Assembly (NCBI GenBank): GCA_031275035.1
Contig: JAISPH010000122.1
Location: 1-5,021 of the forward strand
Source of the DNA: Treponema sp.
Lineage (GTDB): Bacteria; Spirochaetota; Spirochaetia; Treponematales; Breznakiellaceae
Reading direction: 5' to 3'
DNA length: 5,021 nt
This document shows positions 1 to 5,000 of the stretch, in pieces. The first letter of the stretch is position 1; each line of letters opens with the position of its first letter. The notes below the pieces were generated by a model, which saw nothing but the letters and a program-made list of their open reading frames with translations, was not told where the DNA came from and made no database searches. Both the position numbers and the translations under genes were made by a program.

Positions 1-338
1 CCGTCTCTATCGCAAAGACCGTGCCGCCTATGGTTTCATTGATATACCCGGCGACAAGTTCCATGTTGGGATGACGATGCTTGCCTGTGAAGCGGCGTCT
101 ATGTTCGGGTCTATAAGGCTTCGGTCAACGACACGGCTTGTTGAAAAATAGGCAATGAGGATATTACCCGCATCGCCGTTTTGTGTCTCTCCGGCGTTAT
201 TGTTAGCAACAACAGCACCGGTTGAATTCCCGCTTGTTGCGGGCGAGGGTTTTTCCCCGAATTACTGGTATTACAGCCTGCTGTTGCGAAGATCAACATT
301 ACCGTTAGGCCCAAATTTAAAAATCTTTTTTCTGACAT
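1..338 (-). pseudogene. Flavodoxin-like lipoprotein, frameshifted and cut by the window edge
   Basis: The ATG at 338-336 follows a strong ribosome site. The first frame gives a lipoprotein signal peptide (MSEKRFLNLG, hydrophobic stretch, then ATAGC with Cys22 as the probable lipidated residue). Near the G/A/C homopolymers at 247-258 the sensible reading moves by one base into a Ser/Thr/Asn/Gly-rich linker, then GNILIAYFSTSRVVD, which is a flavodoxin first beta strand plus phosphate-loop region, then IDPNIDAASQASIVI. Near 60-72 it moves again, into NMELVAGYINETIGGTVFAI, the helix and second strand of the flavodoxin fold. Read straight through, the first frame stops at 111. Both shifts fit loss of one base. 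Flavodoxins are FMN electron carriers; a lipidated form would sit outside the inner membrane. About 110 residues are visible of roughly 160-200 expected. The family call is firm for the core; whether the gene is dead or mis-sequenced is not decided here. Confidence 0.75.
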
Positions 339-701
339 ATAATCTCCTTCTCAAACATGATTTCCTTACGGGAAAGGCTGCCGCCGTTGGGCACCGGTTT
401 TTGCTGTCCCCCTCGCCCTCCGTCCTCATCGGAATAAAGACCTTTGTGGCAATGACAAATTTTTCATGGGGTAGTTCCTTGACGGCCTCTCTCAGGTATT
501 TCTCGCTTGTACCGCAGGAATAGCAATTTGCCGTGTCAAAAAAGTTGATGCCCAAATCATACGCGCCGAAGATCGCCTCTTTGCTTTCCTCTTTTCCGGT
601 AACCCAGCTATGAAAGCCGGTTTTTACATCTCCAAAACCATACACCCCGGGCAGATTCCGGATACATCCAATCCCGAATTGCCAAGTTTTACATACTGCA
701 T
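317..701 (-). pseudogene. Aldo/keto reductase N-terminal remnant, two frameshifts and truncated
   Basis: The start is the ATG at 701-699, behind AGGAGGGG. The first frame reads MQYVKLGNSGLDVS and then a CPGCM segment, typical of the aldo/keto reductase N-terminus, but stops at 624. A one-base shift near 637-641 (ATGG where ATGGG would restore the frame) continues with GFGDVKTGFHSWV, DLGINFFDTANCYSCGTSEK and KFVIATKVFIPM. A second one-base shift near 389-396 continues with PNGGSLSRKEIMFE. In the restored numbering, catalytic Asp56, Tyr61 and Lys87 of the family's D-Y-K-H tetrad are present. The His and the rest of the roughly 330-residue TIM barrel are missing. Recognisable homology ends at 350; the last frame runs on to a stop at 317-319, inside the flavodoxin gene. 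The family reduces carbonyls with NADPH in the cytoplasm, but this copy cannot make a working enzyme. Confidence 0.85.
343..350 (-). promoter_or_regulatory. Ribosome binding site of the flavodoxin-like lipoprotein
   Basis: On the minus strand GAAGGAGA lies 4 nt before the ATG at 338. It fixes the start of the lipoprotein. It also sits immediately after the point where aldo/keto reductase homology ends. Confidence 0.8.
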
Positions 702-704
702 TGT

Positions 705-712
705 CCCCTCCT
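705..712 (-). promoter_or_regulatory. Ribosome binding site of the aldo/keto reductase remnant
   Basis: On the minus strand AGGAGGGG lies 3 nt before the ATG at 701. It shows that the true start is at 701, not the GTG near 645 that opens the longer uninterrupted frame. I saw no clear -10/-35 pair upstream on this strand. Confidence 0.75.
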
Positions 713-779
713 GTACGTATTCTTGTTTTTCAACGGCCTTTTTCCATTGACCCATCTTTCAAAAAAGCAGATTGAAGCC

Positions 780-863
780 ATGAAAATTGCCGGAAAAGAG
801 TATGTTCCGGTAGACTTTAAGGAAACCCTTTACAAGGCCATCCTGCTTTTGCTCAAGGATTAG
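780..863 (+). other. 27-codon ORF, possibly the 3' end of a lost gene
   Basis: The ATG at 780 opens MKIAGKEYVPVDFKETLYKA followed by ILLLLKD and a TAG. The same frame is open upstream (…LSKKQIEA), so this may be the C-terminal end of a gene whose 5' part has been lost. There is no good ribosome site before 780. A weak terminator-like hairpin follows the stop by a few bases, which is what the end of a real gene would look like. I do not recognise the family. It lies between two pseudogenes and an AT-rich gene, where debris would be expected. Confidence 0.25.
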
Positions 864-866
864 TGA

Positions 867-904
867 AAAGCCGCTGTCGCATAGAAAATCATCGTTGCGG
901 TTTT
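867..904 (+). terminator. Weak terminator-like hairpin
   Basis: AAAGCCGC at 867-874 can pair with GCGGTTTT at 897-904 (eight pairs, one of them G-U) around a 22-nt loop, and a run of six T begins at 901. Part of the T-run is used in the stem and the loop is long, so termination would be inefficient. It starts four bases after the stop codon at 861-863. Confidence 0.3.
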
Positions 905-978
905 TTCGGATAAAAAGACGGTAAAACGGGGCATTACTAAAATGTCGGATATGGGACGGAATTTTCAAGTCCCGCGCG

Positions 979-1007
979 TTGACAATGCATAAACACGGTG
1001 ATATATT
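979..1007 (+). promoter_or_regulatory. Sigma-70 type promoter of the three-gene operon
   Basis: TTGACA at 979-984 and TATATT at 1002-1007 are separated by exactly 17 nt, close to the housekeeping consensus. Transcription would begin near 1013-1015, only about 8-10 nt before the ATG at 1023. The purine-rich AGAGGG at 1011-1016 would then lie at the very 5' end of the message. It is the only strong promoter I see ahead of the genes from 1023 to 4647. Confidence 0.65.
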
Positions 1008-1022
1008 GCAAGAGGGTGGTCT

Positions 1023-1595
1023 ATGCGTTTTAGTATGCTTTTTGTTATAGTTACTTTTTGTTTCATTTCTTGTCATTCAAATCCTGAAAACATTGATGGA
1101 TTAATAGATTATTCGGATATAAGCCTGTCAAAAACGAAAATGTACAATATAAACCTTGATATTTATAATAAAGACATAGTATCGCTAAAAAAGGGCGTAG
1201 TTAATGAGATTGTTAAGAGCGATGGTATAATAAATAATGATGTTATAGAGAACAGAAACAGGAATAGGATTATGATATATATTCCAAAACAGAACATTGC
1301 AAATTTTATTGAAAATATTAAATCCTACGGAATAATTGTAAATGAAGCCGTTGATTATGTGGATATAAATAGAGAAATGGGTATTAATGATATTGAAATG
1401 AGGATTGAGAATGCAGAAAACATGCTCGAAAAATTTGATAAGCTATTGATAGACGCTGATAATATAGCTGATAAAATAGCGCTTGAAAAAGAAATAAATA
1501 CTGTACGGAATGAAATAGAAATGTTAAAGTTAAGGACAGAAGAAATGGAAACCAGGGTTGAGAATGTTACAATGACAATTTTAATGTACAAATAA
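1023..1595 (+). CDS. DUF4349-like lipoprotein, AT-rich
   Basis: This 190-residue protein begins MRFSMLFVIVTFCFISC, a short lipoprotein signal peptide with Cys17 as the probable lipidated residue; the FISC lipobox is of the relaxed spirochaete kind. Residues about 40-110 form an alpha/beta region containing RIMIYIPKQNIANFIENI, matching the 'P…f…l' part of DUF4349. Residues 111-125 (DYVDINREMGINDIE) match the 'DVT..y.DlE' region. Residues about 125-180 are a predicted coiled coil, and the end, NVTMTILMYK, matches the family's final strand. Many DUF4349 proteins continue into a C-terminal membrane helix; this one stops at the strand and is anchored at its N-terminus instead. The function of DUF4349 is not established. 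Base composition is about 30% G+C by eye and rich in ATA, AAT and GAT codons, very unlike the two genes after it, which suggests separate acquisition. The start at 1023 has a modest GAGGG site; the ATG at 1035 is an alternative. Confidence 0.75.
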   Translation: MRFSMLFVIVTFCFISCHSNPENIDGLIDYSDISLSKTKMYNINLDIYNKDIVSLKKGVVNEIVKSDGIINNDVIENRNRNRIMIYIPKQNIANFIENIKSYGIIVNEAVDYVDINREMGINDIEMRIENAENMLEKFDKLLIDADNIADKIALEKEINTVRNEIEMLKLRTEEMETRVENVTMTILMYK

Positions 1596-1598
1596 ACC

Positions 1599-2195
1599 AT
1601 GAAACTGCAAAGAATCGGGCTGGCGCTCCTGGGAGGTCTTGCGGCTCTGACCCTTTTTGCCTGTTCGACCACGGAGACCGGGCTTGCAGGAGCCGGGACT
1701 CCGGGAGCCGCCGGGGATATGCCGGATACCGCTCCGGGTTCGGGAAGCTCCGCCGGGAAAGCGGGAAAGGCCGGGGAACCGGCGGACGTGGAAAGTCCCG
1801 CGGCCGCTTCCCTGGCGGAAGCCCTCTATCAGTCATACGGTGAATTGTCAAAGGATATCCCTGGCCGTGCTTCCATCGCCGTGATCAGTATTGCCGCCGC
1901 CGACCCGGTGGAGGGGGAATTTGCCGTGGAGGAACTAACCCTCTTGCTGGTGAATTCGAGAAAGTACAGCATCGTAGACCGGCGGAACCTCGATATTATC
2001 CGGGCGGAACAGGACTTTCAGCTTTCCGGGGAGGTGGATGACGATACCGCCGTTTCCATCGGCCACCTTATCGGTGCAACGATGGTGATTACCGGAAGCA
2101 TAAGCCCCTACAACGCGATACAGTACCTGCGCCTTAAAGTTCTGGATGTGGAGACCGGTGAAATCCGGGCCATGGCTTCCCGGCGTTTTAATTAA
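1599..2195 (+). CDS. CsgG/FlgO-like lipoprotein
   Basis: This 198-residue protein starts MKLQRIGLALLGGLAALTLF followed by AC, a classical lipoprotein signal with Cys22. Residues 23-68 are a Gly/Ala/Ser/Pro linker. Residues about 70-195 form a compact domain: a first strand ASIAVISIAA, a helix and strand around SRKYSIVDRRNLDIIRAEQD, the motif LSGEVDDDTAVSIGHLIGA, then MVITGSIS and VLDVETGEIR. This order, 'vvdR.nLd.i..E…lsG.vdd.ta..iG..lGA…itG', is typical of the CsgG / FlgO / LpoB-like lipoproteins of the periplasm and outer membrane. It lacks the length of a pore-forming CsgG, so an accessory or scaffold role is more likely than secretion. It starts 3 nt after the previous stop with no Shine-Dalgarno, so translation is probably coupled. 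Its stop overlaps the ribosome site of the next gene. The same domain recurs at the end of that gene. Composition is GC-rich, unlike the gene before it. Confidence 0.8.
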   Translation: MKLQRIGLALLGGLAALTLFACSTTETGLAGAGTPGAAGDMPDTAPGSGSSAGKAGKAGEPADVESPAAASLAEALYQSYGELSKDIPGRASIAVISIAAADPVEGEFAVEELTLLLVNSRKYSIVDRRNLDIIRAEQDFQLSGEVDDDTAVSIGHLIGATMVITGSISPYNAIQYLRLKVLDVETGEIRAMASRRFN

Positions 2196-2200
2196 GGAGG
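2194..2200 (+). promoter_or_regulatory. Ribosome binding site deciding the start of the VWA gene
   Basis: AAGGAGG lies 5 nt before the ATG at 2206 and overlaps the previous stop codon (2193-2195). It selects 2206 over the in-frame ATG at 2146, which would add 20 residues with no signal-peptide character and overlap the previous gene. Confidence 0.9.
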
Positions 2201-2205
2201 AACCC

Positions 2206-4647
2206 ATGCTTGAAAAAAAGCCGTTGACTTGCCCGTGGGCCCTGCTTGCGGGGGCGCTTTTTGTGGGTGTGGTCTTCTCCGCCGCCGGTGGAGGGGCGCA
2301 GCAGAGCGGCGGTTCGGCCACCAGGGGGCGTTACCTTGCGGGGCGGGGGATCATCGTGCCCCCTGAGGAGGTGTATACCGACTCCTATATCGCCTCTATC
2401 GACTACAAGTACCCCCAGCCGGAGGCGGATCTGGGAGTCTACCTATACAACAGTTCCGGCCAGATGAACCGCCAGGGCCAGGAGGGGATCCTCCACATCG
2501 GCCTTCAGGGAAAACGCCTGCCCTTCGAGGGCCTTCCCCCCATGAACCTTGCCTTAGTGATCGATACTTCCGACTCCATGAACGAGGAGGACAAAATATC
2601 CTGGGTCAAGGAGTCCATGGCTGTTTTTATGAACAAGATCCGGAATGTGGATTCCCTGGCCCTGGTGAGTTTTAATGATACCGTTCAGGTGCTTTTTGAG
2701 TCCACCCGGATGGATAGTCCCGAAAAGCGGCGGCGTTTTCTTGATGCGGTGAACGCCCTCAAGCCCGAGGGCGGGACGGATCTTGAGGCGGGCCTTAAGG
2801 CGGGGTATGAACAGGTCCTGGCCAATTACCGGGAAGCCTCGGTGAACCGGGTTCTTTTCTTTTCCGATGGTACGGAATTTTCAAGCCGCCTTGCCAGGGC
2901 GGGGGCCCAGTCCGGGGATGTCCGGGTTTCCCTGCTCTGGAACAACCGGAACGATCTAGACATCCACGTGATAAGCCCCTGGGGGGAGGAGATCTTCTAT
3001 GGTCATTCCAAGGATGCCGCCGGGGGATTTCTTGACGTGGATATGAACGTGAGGGGCGAAACCACCAAACCGGTGGAAAATGTTTTTTGGGCTCAAGGCA
3101 AGGCCCTTCAGGGCCGGTACCGGGTTTTTGTCCAAAACTACGACTACCATGAGAGGAGACGGGAACCTACCGCCTTTCAAGTGGAGATAAAAAACGGTAA
3201 TGAATACAGCCGTTTTGAGGGAACTGTTTCCGGCAAGGGCCAGGACAGCAATACCGATGTCTGTACCTTTGAGTACAAGGGCGTTTCGGCGCTTAAACAG
3301 GAAAAGGCCCTGATCTATCAACTGGCGGAAAGCTACCGGCAGATGGGGATATCTATTTCTACCCTGGGTGTGGGTGTGGGCTTTGATCTGGAACTGATGC
3401 GGACCCTTGCAGAGGAAGGGGGCGGCAGTTCCCGCTTTATCAGCGACCGGGAGGAGATGCGGAAGACCTTCGATACCGAATTTGAGCGGATGGCGGTGGT
3501 CCTTGCCAGGGAAGTAACGATGGAACTGGAATTTCTGCCCGGGGTCTCGATCATCGAGACCTGGGGCTACCAGCACCGGGTAGAGGGGACCCGGATTTCC
3601 TACCGGCTCCCTGCCCTGCATCTGGGGGATTATGAAACCCTGCTGGTCCGCTACCGGCTGCCGGCCCAGGGGCCGGGGGATACAAGGCGGCTTGCCCGGT
3701 TCCGGCTTAACGCCCTGGATATTCAGGGGCGGGCCCTGCCGCCGGTTGAAAAGGATGTGAACATTGCGCTTTCAGATACCCCGGCGGACGGTATATCCAA
3801 CGGGATGGTCCTCTATTCGGGGACTATGATGCGTTTTGCCGAGACCCTCAAAGAAATCGGCGGCTTCTACTATACCGGCCAGGATGACCTGAACGCCCTT
3901 TCCCAGTTGGAACAGGAGGGCGGCGCCGGAGATCGCCGCCGGAGGGAGGAACTAAGGGGAGCCTTCCGGGACCACCTGGAAAAGGCCCTGGGGCAAACCT
4001 GGGCCTTCCGGGAGGAAATGGAGAATGCAAAACTCAGGCTGGATGACAGGGAAGCTTTTACCCAGGAGCTTGAAATCCTTGGCCGTTATGAGGATATCCT
4101 GTCGAGGGAACTGGTTGAAAACGGCGGAACCCTTGCGGAGGGCGCCGGTGGCGGAGCAGGGGTTTCAAACGGCGCGGGCGGGGGAGCGGCGGCTCCGGCG
4201 GTGATTTCCCCGGAGCTGAATGTCCTCCGAAACCGGGTGGAAGGGCTCTTTAAGGAGATAAGCCTATCCTTCCCCGAGGGAGAGCGCTCCGTGGCGGCCC
4301 TTGCCCCCTTTGCCATTCGAGACGGGGGAGAACCGCCGCTCCTCTCCTACCTGAACGAGAGCGCCCTGACGGTCCTGGCAGGGGACTCCCGGCTGACCCT
4401 GGTGGAGCGGAGCCGCCTGGACGCGGTGCGGATGGAACAGAGCCTCGCCACTACGGGGATGCTGGACGCCGACACCGCCATAGGGGTAGGGAAGCTGCTG
4501 GGAGCCCGGTACATGATAACCGGCCAGGTAATTCCCATGACCAGCCAGGTGATTGTTTTTGGCAGGGTGATCAACGTAGAAACCGGAGAGATTCTCAGCG
4601 CCGCCCAAATCTATCTGGACCGGAAAACGGTGGGGGAACTGTTGTAG
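2206..4647 (+). CDS. Secreted VWA protein with an inserted DUF2135-like domain and C-terminal CsgG/FlgO-like domain
   Basis: This is an 813-residue exported protein. Residues 1 to about 27 are a signal peptide (hydrophobic ALLAGALFVGVVF, then SAA) without a lipobox. Residues 55-112 are a beta-rich lead-in. The VWA domain begins at 114 with NLALVIDTSDSM. All MIDAS metal ligands are present: Asp120, Ser122, Ser124, Thr191 (GGTDLEAGL) and Asp221 (LFFSDGTEF). The next VWA strand, ISISTLGVGVGFDLELMRTL, appears only at 382. Between them, about 238-358 resemble the YfaP/DUF2135 beta domain (LLWNNRNDLDIHVISPWGEE, IFYGHSKDAAGGFLDVD, GRYRVFVQNYD). Residues 436-525 are a beta sandwich like that after VWA in YfbK-type proteins. 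Residues 540-640 are helical and charged, followed by a Gly/Ala linker at 641-667. Residues 672-800 form a CsgG/FlgO-like domain (LTLVERSRLDAVRMEQ, DADTAIGVGKLLGA, YMITG, VETGEIL). VWA domains usually bind protein ligands through a divalent metal; ligand and role here are unknown. It is the last gene of the operon. Confidence 0.88.
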   Translation: MLEKKPLTCPWALLAGALFVGVVFSAAGGGAQQSGGSATRGRYLAGRGIIVPPEEVYTDSYIASIDYKYPQPEADLGVYLYNSSGQMNRQGQEGILHIGLQGKRLPFEGLPPMNLALVIDTSDSMNEEDKISWVKESMAVFMNKIRNVDSLALVSFNDTVQVLFESTRMDSPEKRRRFLDAVNALKPEGGTDLEAGLKAGYEQVLANYREASVNRVLFFSDGTEFSSRLARAGAQSGDVRVSLLWNNRNDLDIHVISPWGEEIFYGHSKDAAGGFLDVDMNVRGETTKPVENVFWAQGKALQGRYRVFVQNYDYHERRREPTAFQVEIKNGNEYSRFEGTVSGKGQDSNTDVCTFEYKGVSALKQEKALIYQLAESYRQMGISISTLGVGVGFDLELMRTLAEEGGGSSRFISDREEMRKTFDTEFERMAVVLAREVTMELEFLPGVSIIETWGYQHRVEGTRISYRLPALHLGDYETLLVRYRLPAQGPGDTRRLARFRLNALDIQGRALPPVEKDVNIALSDTPADGISNGMVLYSGTMMRFAETLKEIGGFYYTGQDDLNALSQLEQEGGAGDRRRREELRGAFRDHLEKALGQTWAFREEMENAKLRLDDREAFTQELEILGRYEDILSRELVENGGTLAEGAGGGAGVSNGAGGGAAAPAVISPELNVLRNRVEGLFKEISLSFPEGERSVAALAPFAIRDGGEPPLLSYLNESALTVLAGDSRLTLVERSRLDAVRMEQSLATTGMLDADTAIGVGKLLGARYMITGQVIPMTSQVIVFGRVINVETGEILSAAQIYLDRKTVGELL
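3543..3561. repeat. 19-nt interrupted palindrome inside the VWA gene
   Basis: GGTCTCGAT, one C, then ATCGAGACC: nine-base perfect arms. It encodes part of the VSIIET segment at residues 447-452. It may be chance within coding sequence. Confidence 0.6.
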
Positions 4648-4674
4648 TTTTTTCCCATAATCTCACTATAAAAA

Positions 4675-4711
4675 GAGGCTTTCCCAAAACTTCAGTTTTT
4701 GGGACAGGCTC
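4675..4711 (-). terminator. Degenerate long hairpin, T-tract on the minus strand
   Basis: GAGGCTTTCCCAAAAC at 4675-4690 pairs with GTTTTTGGGACAGGCTC at 4695-4711 around TTCA, with two mismatches and one bulged T. The A-run at 4670-4674 makes a T-tract after the stem only on the minus strand, so it reads as a rho-independent terminator for leftward transcription. For the operon ending at 4647 it could still act as a 3' stem-loop. Confidence 0.55.
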
Positions 4712-4778
4712 AAAACTAACCAAATTTGGCCACCGGCCTGGGCAACAGCATTTACTTTTTGCCTACACTCAAAAAAGG

Positions 4779-4813
4779 GTGGGGAGTGGGGAGTTGAGAG
4801 TGAAGCGTGAAAA
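4779..4813 (+). repeat. Degenerate 7-bp tandem repeat, five units
   Basis: Units are GTGGGGA, GTGGGGA, GTTGAGA, GTGAAGC and GTGAAAA. The first two are identical and the rest decay while keeping the leading GT and the 7-bp period. Confidence 0.5.
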
Positions 4814-4843
4814 TTACCCGAATTATGCGAGGAACCCCCTCTT

Positions 4844-4853
4844 CCCCCCCCCC
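4844..4853. repeat. Run of ten C
   Basis: Ten consecutive C (ten G on the other strand) are followed directly by TATAAG. A run this long is prone to slippage. No gene in the window is clearly controlled by it. Confidence 0.7.
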
Positions 4854-4881
4854 TATAAGGAACGCCTGGGCAATTTTTTGA

Positions 4882-4910
4882 CATTTCTCCGGGATACCCT
4901 GGAGAAAATG
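4882..4910. repeat. Hairpin with 12 pairs and two bulges
   Basis: CATTTCTCC (4882-4890) pairs with GGAGAAAATG (4901-4910, one extra A). Inside, GGG and CCC pair around ATA, with a bulged T at 4900. No T-tract follows on either strand, so it is not a standard terminator. Confidence 0.6.
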
Positions 4911-4945
4911 CACCGGTACGGTAGAGAAAAACCTTGATGGGGCGG

Positions 4946-5000
4946 CGGAGTAAAAGCCATAGGGGGGCCCCTTTGGGGGGCACCTATGGCTTTTACTCCG
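4946..5000. repeat. Long inverted repeat with 18-bp perfect arms
   Basis: The arm at 4946-4963 (CGGAGTAAAAGCCATAGG) is the exact reverse complement of 4983-5000. The 19-nt centre contains CCCC, TTT and a G-run that can form an inner stem. There is no flanking T-tract on either side, so it resembles a repetitive palindromic or MITE-like element or a structured RNA more than a terminator. Confidence 0.75.

Noticed and set aside
155..523. Plus-strand 122-codon open frame
   Set aside because: It runs antisense to the reductase and flavodoxin remnants, has no ribosome site and shows no domain character.
759..1076. Minus-strand 105-codon open frame
   Set aside because: It lies across the plus-strand promoter and the start of the lipoprotein gene; no ribosome site or recognisable family.
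1599..2195. True CsgG curli secretion pore
   Set aside because: The domain is only about 125 residues and lacks the extra segments that form the CsgG barrel, so a FlgO/LpoB-like accessory lipoprotein fits better.
2146..2205. Longer N-terminus for the VWA protein from the ATG at 2146
   Set aside because: It would overlap the previous gene by 50 bases and lacks a ribosome site. The AAGGAGG at 2194-2200 and the signal peptide support the start at 2206.
2956..3621. Minus-strand 221-codon open frame inside the VWA gene
   Set aside because: It is the long antisense shadow expected of GC-rich coding sequence. The plus frame carries clear domains.
4878..4910. Promoter based on TTGACA at 4878-4883
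   Set aside because: No -10-like hexamer occurs at 16-18 nt; that position is inside the right arm of a hairpin (GGAGAA).
4666..4983. Minus-strand 105-codon open frame in the right-hand intergenic region
   Set aside because: It reads through the hairpins and the homopolymer, is low-complexity and lacks a ribosome site.
4675..5000. CRISPR array
   Set aside because: The repeats are inverted or 7-bp tandem units. There are no direct repeats of 25-40 bases separated by unique spacers.
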